Shown in pieces: positions 27,835 through 37,011 of a stretch of 64,000 bases of DNA (position 1 is the first letter of the stretch; every line of letters starts with the position of its first letter). The notes beneath the pieces were generated by a model. It made no database searches and was not told the DNA's origin. It was given only the letters and a program-made list of their open reading frames with translations. The stretch is from JBFFMO01 sp041390025 (GTDB lineage Bacteria; Myxococcota_A; Bradymonadia; Bradymonadales; Bradymonadaceae). The stretch covers positions 90,039 to 154,038 of the forward strand of contig JAWKQR010000010.1 of the NCBI GenBank assembly GCA_041390025.1. The letters run 5' to 3'. A program made the position numbers and the translations under genes.

Positions 27835-28032
27835 ATGCCGAAGATGAAGACACATCGGGGCGCTGCCAAGCGCTTCAAAATTTCCAAGTCGGGACGCATC
27901 AAGTTTCGTCGTTCCTTCCGTAACCACATCCTCACGAAGAAGAGCGCGAAACGTATGCGTCATCTTCGCAAGGCTGGGTACATGAAACCCATGGACGGCA
28001 AGAAGATCCACGAACTTCTGCCATACCTTTAA
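27835..28032 (+). CDS. rpmI: 50S ribosomal protein bL35
   Basis: 65 residues, the standard length. It opens PKMKTHRGAAKRFKISKSG and contains HILTKKSAKRMRHLRK. The ATG at 27835 is preceded by GGAGG at 27824-27828. An upstream in-frame start would add 18 residues foreign to the family. Middle gene of infC-rpmI-rplT. Confidence 0.97.
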   Translation: MPKMKTHRGAAKRFKISKSGRIKFRRSFRNHILTKKSAKRMRHLRKAGYMKPMDGKKIHELLPYL

Positions 28033-28082
28033 TTCTGAATGGATGCCGCTGACATAAGCGGCAGTAAAGTCGAGGTTTAGTC

Positions 28083-28436
28083 ATGCCACGTGTAAAACGA
28101 GGCTTCAAAGCGCGTCGCCGTCGCAACAAATTTCTTAAGGCTGCAAAGGGCTTCCGAGGCTCGCGCAGTAAGTTGTACAAGCACGCCAAGCAGACGGTTC
28201 ACCGCGCTTGGAAGTATGCTTACCGCGATCGTCGCCAAAAGAAGCGTGATTTCCGACGTCTTTGGATCGCCCGCATCAACGCGGCAGCTCGCCTTCATGG
28301 CCTGAGTTACAGCCGTCTGATTGGTGGTTTGAATCGTGCGAACATCGAGCTGGATCGCAAGATCCTGGCCGATCTCGCCGTCTTCGATGCTGCAGCCTTT
28401 GGCAAAGTCGCTGAGGCCGCCCGCGCAGCGAAGTAA
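28083..28436 (+). CDS. rplT: 50S ribosomal protein bL20
   Basis: 117 residues. Early 23S rRNA-binding assembly protein, and the translational repressor of this operon in some bacteria. It opens PRVKRGFKARRRRNKFLKAA with GSRSKLYKHAKQTVHRAW and the globular C-terminus (INAAARLHGLSYSRLIGGLN). It ends the infC-rpmI-rplT unit and is followed by a terminator at 28461. Confidence 0.97.
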   Translation: MPRVKRGFKARRRRNKFLKAAKGFRGSRSKLYKHAKQTVHRAWKYAYRDRRQKKRDFRRLWIARINAAARLHGLSYSRLIGGLNRANIELDRKILADLAVFDAAAFGKVAEAARAAK

Positions 28437-28460
28437 TTCGTTTTTGCATCGTGTAGTCGG

Positions 28461-28499
28461 CCCCGCGAACCTCTTTTGGATTGCGGGGTTTCTTTTTTT
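28461..28499 (+). terminator. Terminator after rplT
   Basis: CCCCGC and GCGGGG pair around a 16-nt loop and are followed by a T-rich run (28489-28499). It ends 21 bp before the pheS ATG. Partial read-through into pheST is possible, as no clear promoter lies between. Confidence 0.8.
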
Positions 28500-28519
28500 C
28501 TTGGTCCTTTCGAGGCGTC

Positions 28520-29551
28520 ATGGAAACCCAAGATTTGATCGCGCAGCTTCAACAGCTGCAAGCCGAAGGCGTTGAAGCGCTCGCCGGTGTCACTCGTGCG
28601 GAAGATGCCATTCAGGTTAAGAACCGCTTCCTCGGCCGCAACGGAGGCGTTCAGGAGCTAATGAAGTTCCTGCGTGATTTGCCGCCGGAGGGGAAACGCG
28701 ACGTGGGTCAGGTCTCTAACGCCTGCAAGAACGCGATCGAGGACGCTTACCGTGCACGCATGGAGGCGATCGAAGCTGCGGAATTGACGGCACGTCTTGC
28801 GTCCGAGCGTATCGACGTGACGATGCCCAGCCGCTCCCTCGTTCAGCACGGGGGGCACCCCATCGCGACCATTCAGTGGGAACTCATCGACCTGTTCACC
28901 GAGCTTGGCTTTGAAGTTGCGGATGGTCCCGAGATTGAGAGCGACTATTACAATTTCGAAGCCCTTAATTTCCCACACGATCATCCAGCACGCGACATGC
29001 AGGACACCTTCATGCTCGAAGATGGTCACTTGTTGCGGACGCACACATCGCCCGTCCAGGTGCGCACGATGCTGTCGTACGATCTGCCCATCATGGTCAT
29101 CTCGCCGGGAAGGGTTTTCCGATGCGATAGCGACATCACGCACAGTCCGGTGTTCCACCAGGTTGAGGGGCTGCATATCGACGAAAACGTGACGATGCGC
29201 GATCTCTTGGGCACGCTGAACGCGTTTGCGGAGCGGTACTTCGGTGCCGGCACCAAAGTGCGCTTGCGCCCGAGTTTCTTCCCGTTCACCGAACCGAGCG
29301 CCGAAGTCGACATTGGCTGCGTGTTCTGCGGTCAGGCGGGATGCCGTGTCTGTAAACACACCGGATGGATCGAGATTCTGGGGTGCGGCATGGTAGATCC
29401 CAACGTCTTGGAAGAGGCTGGGGTAGATTCCACCAAGTACTCAGGCTACGCGTTTGGAATGGGCGTCGAGCGTATCGCAATGCTCAAACTGGCGGTCAAC
29501 GATATCCGCCTCTTCTACGAAAACGACATCCGCTTTCTGCGACAGTTCTAA
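28520..29551 (+). CDS. pheS: Phenylalanine-tRNA ligase alpha subunit
   Basis: 343 residues. Catalytic subunit of the (alpha-beta)2 class II synthetase. An N-terminal coiled coil leads to the catalytic domain: SLVQHGGHPIATI, HPARDMQDTFML, motif 2 region HTSPVQVRTM and VISPGRVFRCD, the FHQVEGLHID segment and motif 3 AFGMGVERIAML. The ATG at 28520 is 9 bp after a GGTCCTTTC stretch with no strong ribosome site. The zinc-like pair CVFCGQAGCRVC in an insertion near residue 280 is typical of many bacterial PheS. pheT follows 17 bp later. Confidence 0.97.
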   Translation: METQDLIAQLQQLQAEGVEALAGVTRAEDAIQVKNRFLGRNGGVQELMKFLRDLPPEGKRDVGQVSNACKNAIEDAYRARMEAIEAAELTARLASERIDVTMPSRSLVQHGGHPIATIQWELIDLFTELGFEVADGPEIESDYYNFEALNFPHDHPARDMQDTFMLEDGHLLRTHTSPVQVRTMLSYDLPIMVISPGRVFRCDSDITHSPVFHQVEGLHIDENVTMRDLLGTLNAFAERYFGAGTKVRLRPSFFPFTEPSAEVDIGCVFCGQAGCRVCKHTGWIEILGCGMVDPNVLEEAGVDSTKYSGYAFGMGVERIAMLKLAVNDIRLFYENDIRFLRQF

Positions 29552-29568
29552 ATCCGGGAGCCACGAAC

Positions 29569-31995
29569 ATGAAAGTCAGTTGGAATTGGCTGGAGGACTG
29601 GATCGACCTGTCCGACCTCAGCGTCACCCAGGTGGTCGACAAGCTCACACTTGCCGGTGTCGAAGTCGCTTCGGTCACAGAAATTTACGACCCGAAGATC
29701 GTCGTGGGGCGCATTGATGAGATTCAACCGCACCCCAAGGCGGACAAGTTGGTCATGTGTCGGGTCGATGTGGGCGAATCCGAGCTGAAGAATATCGCGT
29801 GCGGCGCCAAGAATATGGTCGCAGGAGACCTCGTGCCTGTCGCACTTGACGGCGCAAAACCGCCAGGCATCGACTTTGAAATCGTGTCGCGTCCGGTCGC
29901 GGGGGTGGTCTCGGAGGGGATGCTATGCGCCGAGGAAGAGCTCGGGCTCGCGCGAGAGAGCGCGGGGCTGTGGATCCTTCCCAAGGGCCTCACCGTGGGT
30001 CAAAACATCTTTGACGCGACGAAGACGCGAGACGTCGTGATCGAGGTGGAGCTGACTCCGAATCGATCGGACTGCTTGAGCCACCTTGGAATCGCGCGTG
30101 AATTGGCGGCGCTCTTCGAACGCGAGCTGCGATGCCCCGACGTCCCACCGTTAACTTCCAGCGCGCTGGCGATTGGCGAAGTGGCCAGCCTGGAAGTGCG
30201 AGATGCCCAAGGATGCCCACAGTACGGCATGGCGGTACTCGAAAACGTGAAGATGGGACCAAGTCCCGAATGGTTGCGCCACCGTTTGGCAAAAGTGGGC
30301 TCGCGCAGCATCAACAACGTTGTGGATGTCACAAATTACGTGCTCTTGCATGTGGGGCAGCCTCTCCACGCGTTCGACCTCGACAAAGTCGAGGGAGGAA
30401 TCGTTGTTCGCCGCGCGCAACCGGGTGAATCGATGCAGGGCATCGACCATAAAACCCATACGCTCGACGAGAACGATCTCGTGATCGCCGATCATACCCG
30501 GGCGGTCGCGATCGCTGGGGTGATGGGCGGGGAGGGCACCGAGGTCACAGACACGACCACACGCGTGCTGATCGAATGCGCCCAGTTTCATCCAACGACC
30601 GTGCGCAAGACAGCAAAACGTCTGGGACTACACACCGAGTCGAGCCACCGCTTCGAACGTGGGATCGATGCCAAGGCGGTGATGTCAAATCTTGAGCTCG
30701 CGGTTGCGCTGATGGTTGGGGTGCAGGCGGGCGATGTGGCTCCGGTTGTGCGTAGCGGGCGCCTGACCCACGTCGCGGCCGAGCCTGTGAATCCAGTCGT
30801 TGACGTGTCGGCAGGTCGCGTAAACCAGATTTTAGGCACGAACCTGAGCACGGACGACGTTGCGTCATTGTTAGGTCGTTTGGGAATCCAATCGGTCGTT
30901 GACGGGGCCCAGGTCCGCGCAACCATTCCCTCGTGGCGTCCCGACCTGTCCCGGCCCATTGACCTTACAGAGGAGGTCGCGAGGATCTACGGCTACGACA
31001 AGTTGTTGCCGACGTCGCCTCGGATTCCGATGGGGCACATTCATCGGACGCGCGTTCAGCCGGGGCACGCGCCAACAATCATCACCCGCTCGCGCCTTGG
31101 ACACGTGCGACGCATTCGAACAAGTCTGTTGAACCTCGGTTTTGCCGAGGCGATGAACTATTCGTTCTACGGCGAAGATGACCAACGTTTGTTGGGCCTC
31201 TCGGAGGATGACGTTCGTGCTCAGCCTCGTCGGGTCGCAAATCCTTTGGCGGCCGACCAAGCGCTGATGCGCACGACTCTGCTTCCGGGGCTTCTCAAGG
31301 CGCTCGCGACCAACGTTTCGCGTCGGCAGAAGAGGCTCGCGTTGTTCGAATCCGGGCGCGCTTACTTGGCGACCGGCGAACAGGAACACGTTTCAGGGGT
31401 CGCGTTTGGCTCGAGACTCGGACACATAGGCGAACCACGCGACTGGGACTTTTTTGACCTCAAGGGAGTGGTGGAAACACTGGCGGAGCCGTTCTCGGGA
31501 GCTATCCGTTGGTCTTCCCAATGCGACGAGCCGTTCCTTCACCCCGGTGTGAGGGCGGTTGCGTACAAGGGCGAGGTCGCCATCGCGACCGTCGGCCAGT
31601 TGCATCCCCAGATCACGCGCACGCTGGATGTTGAAAAGCCGGTGTTTTACTTCGACGTCGACGTGGATGCGCTGACCAAGTTGGGCGAGCAGGAACACAA
31701 GTACGTTGCGATGACCAAGTATCCAGCGGTCGAACGAGATTTCGCGTTTGTGGTGGGGCGAGACGTCCCGTTTGCGAAGCTCGACGCAGCGATTCGAAGC
31801 GCATCCGACTGGTTGGAGTCAGTGTCTTTGTTCGACGTCTACACGGGACCACAAGTTCCAGATGACAAGCAAAGTTGCGCCGTCGCGGTCGCTTATCGAG
31901 CACCAGACCGTACGCTGACCGATGTCGAGATCCAAGAGGTTGACGCGGCGATTGTGGAATCCGTGGCGAAAGCCACTGGCGCCGTGCTTCGATGA
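29569..31995 (+). CDS. pheT: Phenylalanine-tRNA ligase beta subunit
   Basis: 808 residues. Editing and tRNA-binding subunit. The opening MKVSWNWLEDWIDLSDLS fixes the start at 29569. The tRNA-binding OB domain follows (VVGRIDEIQPHPKADKLVMC), then the B3/B4 editing domain (GLHTESSHRFERGID), the B5 domain (VARIYGYDKLLPT) and the class II-like core (FAEAMNYSFYG, VANPLAADQALMRTTLLPGL). The C-terminal anticodon-binding FDX-ACB domain reads KYPAVERDFAFVVGRDVPF. No indel is visible over 2.4 kb, which contrasts with the damaged stretches elsewhere. Confidence 0.97.
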   Translation: MKVSWNWLEDWIDLSDLSVTQVVDKLTLAGVEVASVTEIYDPKIVVGRIDEIQPHPKADKLVMCRVDVGESELKNIACGAKNMVAGDLVPVALDGAKPPGIDFEIVSRPVAGVVSEGMLCAEEELGLARESAGLWILPKGLTVGQNIFDATKTRDVVIEVELTPNRSDCLSHLGIARELAALFERELRCPDVPPLTSSALAIGEVASLEVRDAQGCPQYGMAVLENVKMGPSPEWLRHRLAKVGSRSINNVVDVTNYVLLHVGQPLHAFDLDKVEGGIVVRRAQPGESMQGIDHKTHTLDENDLVIADHTRAVAIAGVMGGEGTEVTDTTTRVLIECAQFHPTTVRKTAKRLGLHTESSHRFERGIDAKAVMSNLELAVALMVGVQAGDVAPVVRSGRLTHVAAEPVNPVVDVSAGRVNQILGTNLSTDDVASLLGRLGIQSVVDGAQVRATIPSWRPDLSRPIDLTEEVARIYGYDKLLPTSPRIPMGHIHRTRVQPGHAPTIITRSRLGHVRRIRTSLLNLGFAEAMNYSFYGEDDQRLLGLSEDDVRAQPRRVANPLAADQALMRTTLLPGLLKALATNVSRRQKRLALFESGRAYLATGEQEHVSGVAFGSRLGHIGEPRDWDFFDLKGVVETLAEPFSGAIRWSSQCDEPFLHPGVRAVAYKGEVAIATVGQLHPQITRTLDVEKPVFYFDVDVDALTKLGEQEHKYVAMTKYPAVERDFAFVVGRDVPFAKLDAAIRSASDWLESVSLFDVYTGPQVPDDKQSCAVAVAYRAPDRTLTDVEIQEVDAAIVESVAKATGAVLR

Positions 31996-32110
31996 TTTCG
32001 CAATTTCTCTGCAAATCGCAATGGACGCTTGAAGCAACGGTAACCACGGATTACAACACCGCTGGAAAAAAACATTAGAGCTGGTTTGAGTGACACGGAG
32101 AGTAGCCAAA

Positions 32111-32392
32111 ATGACGATGACAAAAGCCGGTATCGTGATTTACGTTTACGAGAACGTAGGTGTGAACAAAAAAGACGCGACTGACTTTGTTGAGGCAGTT
32201 TTCGAGACGATGAAAGAAACGCTCGAAAACGGAGACTCGATTAAGATCAGTGGTTTTGGTAAGTTCGAAGTTCGTGAGAAAGGAAAACGCGTTGGTCGCA
32301 ACCCGCGTACAGGGATCGAGATTGAGATTCCCGAGCGACGTGTGTTGCGATTCAAAATCAGCCAAGTCTTGAAGACTGAGCTGAACGACTAA
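32111..32392 (+). CDS. ihfA: Integration host factor alpha-type / HU-family DNA-binding protein
   Basis: 93 residues. It has the HU/IHF fold: TKAGIVIYVYENVGVNKKDA, the dimer helix FVEAVFETMKETLENGD, then KISGFGKFEVREKGKRVGRN and the DNA-intercalating arm with Pro (NPRTGIEIEIPERRV). Its place right after pheT is the conserved site of ihfA. The start is the ATG at 32111 with GGAGAG nearby. It bends DNA and assists recombination, replication and transcription. The unusual aromatic IVIYVYENVGV replaces the commoner charged start of helix 1. Confidence 0.9.
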   Translation: MTMTKAGIVIYVYENVGVNKKDATDFVEAVFETMKETLENGDSIKISGFGKFEVREKGKRVGRNPRTGIEIEIPERRVLRFKISQVLKTELND

Positions 32393-32438
32393 TCGGCACG
32401 CGGCAAGGAAGCCGCGCCGTAGAAGCCACGGAGGGTGA

Positions 32439-33041
32439 ATGTCTGCGAACGAGATTCCAAACAAAGCGTCGTTTAAGATCGGCGAGGTCGCTGAATTTTT
32501 GTCGCTCGAAGCGTATGTCCTGCGCTACTGGGAGACAGAGTTTGAGCAGCTGAAGCCGAGGAAGACCCGATCCGGGCAGCGTGCGTACTCACGCGCAGAC
32601 GTGGAACTGTTGGTTCGCATCAAAGCTCTCCTTTACGACGACATGTACACCATTGCAGGGGCTCGGAAGCAGTTGGACGAAGGGGTGCGGCGCGCAGCAC
32701 CTTCCGTCGACGAGTCACTGGATGCCCAGAAGATGATGGCCGAACTGTCGGGTCTGCGCTCGCGTTCGCGGGAACTCGAGATGGCCAACCAGAGTTTGGA
32801 GGCGTTGCTGGAAGGTCACCGTGCGCGGATCGACGAGCTTGAGCGCATCGACGAGAGCCTCGTGTTCTTCCCATCGATGAACGCCACGGAGATCGAAACT
32901 TTGAAGGCTCGTGTAGCAGAGCTTGAAGCGGAGAACACGGAGCTTCGACAGAGTCGTGGCCCGCGTTCGCAGTTGCATCGTCATCATCTTGCCCTGGTTC
33001 GAAAAGAACTTGAGACGATGTCCCGCCTCGCCGCCGTCTGA
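32439..33041 (+). CDS. MerR-family transcriptional regulator
   Basis: 200 residues. The N-terminal winged helix-turn-helix (FKIGEVAEFLSLEAYVLRYW, then SGQRAYSRADVELLVRIKAL) is of MerR type. After it comes a long coiled coil (ELSGLRSRSRELEMANQSLE, ETLKARVAELEAENTELRQS) instead of a metal-binding tail. It has no Cys pair for metal sensing. pheST-ihfA-merR is a conserved order in Proteobacteria and Deltaproteobacteria, where the regulator remains largely uncharacterised. The ATG at 32439 has GGAGGG upstream. Confidence 0.9.
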   Translation: MSANEIPNKASFKIGEVAEFLSLEAYVLRYWETEFEQLKPRKTRSGQRAYSRADVELLVRIKALLYDDMYTIAGARKQLDEGVRRAAPSVDESLDAQKMMAELSGLRSRSRELEMANQSLEALLEGHRARIDELERIDESLVFFPSMNATEIETLKARVAELEAENTELRQSRGPRSQLHRHHLALVRKELETMSRLAAV

Positions 33042-33390
33042 TCGGTGCGATCGGCCCCCTCTGATCGCGAAGTCGGCGGGAATTCCCATCCCTTTCCAGT
33101 TGTATGTTGAGACGTGACACGTCGCACCCACGAAAAACTGCATAGAGTTTTCGCGTGGGTGTGACAGCTATGTCATGATGCGTGTTGGAGCGTTTTTCCA
33201 AGGAGTGATGAAGCGCCCAGTTTTCAAGGGGATGGCAGCTTCGGACTCCAAGGAGGCCACGATGGCACAGAAAATGCTGCCTGCATTGCTCGGTGGGACA
33301 GGCTTCCGGCCGGTAACATGTACAAAAAAGTGATCCGTTTTTCAAATGGGATTATGAGGTACAACATTATTGGCGTGGCAGCTCGATTCA
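33042..33390 (+). promoter_or_regulatory. 349-bp intergenic region before rpoD
   Basis: It holds the long inverted repeat at 33121-33165. At 33262 an ATG follows AAGGAGG and opens a 23-codon reading frame (MAQKMLPALLGGTGFRPV...), which could be a leader peptide or a broken 5' piece of rpoD. An AT-rich stretch at 33325-33375 may hold the rpoD promoter, but no clear -35/-10 pair is visible. Confidence 0.4.
33121..33165. repeat. Long imperfect inverted repeat upstream of rpoD
   Basis: The left arm GTCGCACCCACGAAAAACT and the right arm AGAGTTTTCGCGTGGGTGTG (then AC) pair with few mismatches around a 4-6-nt loop. There is no T-run, so it is not a typical terminator. It may be a termination/processing structure of the merR-like transcript or an operator. 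Confidence 0.7.
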
Positions 33391-35040
33391 ATGGCGACCG
33401 AAAAGACGAAAGGTGTAGTCGTGGGTGAAACAAGCAGGTCGGCAAAGGCAGGTGGAACTAAGACGCGCGTCAACTCTGAGGACGATTTACATCGGACTCA
33501 GGACTGCAGAGAGACGTCGGGCGAAGCTCGACGGAGAGGACGAGGTCGAGGAGTGGAAAGACGGGTTCGATCCCGTGAAGATGTACCTTCGACGCATCGG
33601 CCAAGTGAGCCTTCTGACCCGCGAAGGCGAGGTGTCCATCGCCAAAGAAATCGAGGCTGGTCGCGAGATCGTTTTCGATTGCATCGTGAGCTGCGATGCG
33701 GGCATCGACCTGATGCTCGCGCTCCCCGACCGGTTGCGTGCCGGGACTGCTCGGGCGCGCGAGGTGTTTGACGAGTACCAACCGAGTGATGAAGGCAGCG
33801 ACAGTCCCGTCGCACCCGACGTGTTCAAGCGCTTTGACAAACTCAAGCGTGCTCACGTCGCCTACAAGGAGGCGATTGAGGCGCAGCAGTCGGCCGGCAA
33901 GAAGGCGACCGCAGAAGAGCTCGAAGAGTTTGAGAAAAACACGCAACGTACGAAGCGTCGCCTCGTGAAGGCCGTGCGGGAGTGTAAACTCTCGCAACGC
34001 TTCATCAACGAGGTCGTCGGTCACCTTAAGAAGGGCCTCGAGAAGATTGACCGCGCGGCGCGGCGCACGCGCGACCTGGCGAGAGGTTGCGGGTTGACAG
34101 CGAGTTGCTGGAAGCGGCGGCCAACACATACATGGCCGGTGATATTGTAGATTATGCGAAACTCGGGTGCCCAGAGGACGCACTTATCGACTACATCCAG
34201 TCGCGGGAGAGTGCGCGGGCCGTTCGCGACCGCATCGAGCGGGAGCTGGGTATTGACGCGGACATTCTGCGCGAGCTTGTGATTCAGATCACCATCGGTG
34301 AGCGTCGCGCGGAGCGCGGGAAGAGTGAGATGATCCGCGCCAACTTGCGGTTGGTCGTATCCATCGCGAAAAAGTACGTCAACCGGGGCATGCACTTCCT
34401 TGACCTCATTCAAGAGGGCAACATCGGCCTCATGCGCGCGGTCGAGAAGTTTGAGTACCAACGCGGCCACAAGTTTTCGACCTACGCGACGTGGTGGATT
34501 CGCCAAGCAATCACCCGCGCAATCGCGGATCAAGCCCGGACGATCCGAATTCCCGTGCACCTCATCGAGACCATCAACCGCATCGTGCGGACTTCTCGGC
34601 AGTTGGAGCAGGAGTTGGGGCGCGAGCCTGAGCCGGACGAGATCGCGTTGAAGCTCGACATGCCGGTTGAGGCCGTCCGTCGCGCTCTGCGAATCTCGCG
34701 CCAACCCGTCAGCCTGGAAACCCCTATCGGCGAGGACGACTCGCAGCTCGGGGATTTCATCGAAGACGAGAACTCGCCAAGCCCCATGGAAGAAGCGGTC
34801 GTCCAAGCATTGCGTGACCAAACGCAGAATCTGCTCTCAAGTTTGACACCACGCGAAGAGAAGATTCTTCGCATGCGATTTGGCATCGGCGAGAAGACCG
34901 ACCATACGCTCGAAGAGGTAGGACAGGACTTCAACCTCACGCGAGAGCGCATTCGGCAAATCGAGGCGAAGGCCCTTCAGAAATTGCGTCAGCCCAATCG
35001 CGCGGATGCGCTTCGCCCTTTCTATGACGGGTCGCAGTAG
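33391..35040 (+). CDS. rpoD: Primary sigma factor RpoD (sigma-70), frameshifted
   Basis: About 549 residues over frames. From the ATG at 33391 a short tail (MATEKTKGVVVGETSRSAKA) slips near 33490 to GLRTAERRRAKLDGEDEVEE and region 1.2 (FDPVKMYLRRIGQVSLLTRE). The non-conserved region follows, then a slip near 34085. Regions 2-4 are intact: LRLVVSIAKKYVNRGMHFLD, FSTYATWWIRQAITRA, region 3 and the region 4 helix-turn-helix LTRERIRQIEAKALQKLR. The long non-conserved region marks a primary rather than alternative factor. Region 1.1 is not recognised. A terminator follows at 35071. Confidence 0.93.
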
Positions 35041-35050
35041 GTTGAGCAGC

Positions 35051-35707
35051 TCAGGCGCCCACACCCACCCAAACCGACCCATCTGGGCCGGTTTCTTTTT
35101 TCCAAATGGGGACCTCGACTTTGAGGGCCTCGATGATCTCGCGGCATGCCGCGAAGGCCTCGGCGCGATGCGGCGAGCCCACAGCAATCAGGACCGCGCT
35201 CTCGCCGACGTGAAGTAACCCATGCCTGTGATGAATCGCGACGTCACACCCATGTGCAACCCGAGCACGCTCGGCGATCTCATTTATCTTTCGCAGCGCC
35301 ATTTCCTCGTAGGTTTCGTATTCCAGCGTGAGCACGGACGATCCGTCGCGGTGGTCACGGACCTGGCCGTCAAACACCAGCACCGCGCCGTTTTGCGGCG
35401 CACAGACGTATCGGCGGACAGCATCGAAGCTCAGCGGGTCTGTCGTGAGTTGGATGGCTCCGCTTCCCCCTGACACGGGCGGCACAAACACGACCTCGTC
35501 ACCGTCTTGAAGGATATGGTCAAAGTCCGAGAACGCTTGATTTACAGCGCATCGAAGCAGGTTCCGCAGCGGGGCAACATCGGGGTGTAGCGCGCAAACG
35601 GCATCAAACGCGTCGTGCACGTTTGCGTCGTCCGGCAATGTGATGGATTCCGCGCCCACACCCGTTTTCTCGCGCAACACTGCGAAATATCGAAGTTGAA
35701 TCTTCAT
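35051..35707 (-). CDS. Fused molybdopterin synthase MoaD-MoaE
   Basis: 218 residues. Residues 1-82 are MoaD (KIQLRYFAVLREKTGVGAES, ending VPPVSGG), the ubiquitin-like sulfur carrier. Residues 88-218 are MoaE (DAVRRYVCAPQNGAVLVFDG, VRDHRDGSSVLTLEYETYEE, HRHGLLHVGESAVLIAVGSP, KVEVPIWKKE). The catalytic Lys is in the last motif. Together they convert cPMP to molybdopterin. The diglycine sits inside the fusion (SGGSGAIQ), so sulfur loading needs proteolysis or a separate free MoaD. The same fused type (MoaX) is known in mycobacteria. No other moa gene is nearby. Confidence 0.93.
   Translation of the reverse strand: MKIQLRYFAVLREKTGVGAESITLPDDANVHDAFDAVCALHPDVAPLRNLLRCAVNQAFSDFDHILQDGDEVVFVPPVSGGSGAIQLTTDPLSFDAVRRYVCAPQNGAVLVFDGQVRDHRDGSSVLTLEYETYEEMALRKINEIAERARVAHGCDVAIHHRHGLLHVGESAVLIAVGSPHRAEAFAACREIIEALKVEVPIWKKETGPDGSVWVGVGA
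35071..35101 (+). terminator. rpoD terminator inside the 3' end of the convergent moaDE gene
   Basis: AAACCG-ACCC and GGGC-CGGTTT form a stem with an ATCT loop, followed by TCTTTTTT. It lies 31 bp after the rpoD stop and within the last codons of the minus-strand MoaD-MoaE gene. Confidence 0.75.
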
Positions 35708-35808
35708 GGCCGACCTCGGGCGATTCCTACCGAATTTTTGACAAGGTTGGCAAGGCGGCGATGCTGTGTGTGCGCATGGATGCGCGCCAAGATCCCACGG
35801 AGGGACAC

Positions 35809-36892
35809 GTGTCTTCAGTCATCAACCGCACACCAGATGCCGGACCTCGTCCGACGCTTCGATATGGCGATCGTCTTGGTCGGTACGTCATCAATGGGTT
35901 CGCCGGAACCGGCGCGACCAGTTTTGTTTATCGTGCACGTCGCGAAGACGCCTTTGAAGCCGTCGCGATCAAGGTTCTGCATCCGCATCTTTTGAATGAC
36001 GCCGTGAAGCGCAAACGATTCCTGCGCGAGGCTCAGATGATGATGACGATGCGGCATGCGAACATCGTTCGATTCCACGAAATCATCGAGATGGAAGACG
36101 ACGGCCTCGCGTTCGTCATGGAGTACATCGAAGGCGAGACGCTGGAGTCGTGGACACGCGCGGGTGCGGTGGACGAGGAGACGTTGGCCTGCCTGTTCGT
36201 TGATCTACTGCGTGGGCTTGGGCAGGCGCACCGTGCGGGCATCGTGCATCGCGACCTCAAGCCCGCCAACGTCATGATCACCGAGAATGGCGGCAGGTAC
36301 GTGGCCAAAATCATCGACTTCGGCGTCGCACGTTTTGCCATGGCGCCTACGGAACCCGAAGACCGAAGCAAAATCGTCGGCACGGCGGCTTACATTTCCC
36401 TGAGGAAGTGCGCGACCTCACCGTATGCGAAGCGTCAGACATCTACAGCGTTGGCGTGATGATGTACGAGGCGGCGTGGTGACGCCGGCTCTTTGAAGGC
36501 ATGCCCATTCGTGATCTTATGAAGGCCCATGTGGAGGTCGCACCGGACTCGCCGCGTCAGCACAATCCCAACCTCACGGCTGGTTTTGAGCGTGTGATCT
36601 TGCGCACACTGAGCAAGTCGCCCGAGGGTAGGTTTGTTCAGCGCGCGACCTGATTGTCGCGCTCGAGCAGGCCATCACAGGGCCCGAGGAGAGTTTTGAT
36701 GTCGGATTGGCGCAGGAGGCCACGACGGGCGAGTGGGACGAAGCATTTGAAATGCTTCCAACGGACGAACACGAGCGTTCGCAGAGTCTCGCGTTCATCG
36801 ATTTCCTGCGGAACTACTTGTTCTTCGCGCTGACGTTCATGATGAGCACGGGAGTGCGCGGGACCTCCTGCGGACCGGCACTATCTCTTTAA
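35809..36892 (+). CDS. Ser/Thr protein kinase with C-terminal membrane helix, frameshifted
   Basis: The start is the GTG at 35809 with GGAGGG four bases upstream. The kinase domain is Hanks-type: Gly-loop GFAGTGATSFVYRA, VAIKVLHPH with the ATP Lys, the catalytic loop HRDLKPANVMI, IIDFGVARF, and then VGTAAYISP-EE across a slip near 36400. SDIYSVGVMMYEAA and the final lobe (PIRDLMKAHVEVAPDSPRQH) follow, with a slip near 36640. The last readable part has a hydrophobic helix (LRNYLFFALTFMMSTGV). The 36850-37010 stretch is hard to read: pieces such as YLFNREDLVADALASEVDPP suggest a C-terminal extension. It lies directly upstream of the SctV-type gene. Confidence 0.75.
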
Positions 36893-37011
36893 CCGCGAGG
36901 ACCTCGTTGCCGATGCACTAGCATCCGAAGTTGACCCCCCCGGATTTCATGTTTGCAGACGGCACGTTGAGTCGTATGCTCTTTCGTCCAACGCGGAACC
37001 TCTGGGGAACC

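Noticed and set aside
33121..33165. Intrinsic terminator of the merR-like gene
   Set aside because: The hairpin lacks a T-run on either side, so it was recorded as an inverted repeat of unknown role.
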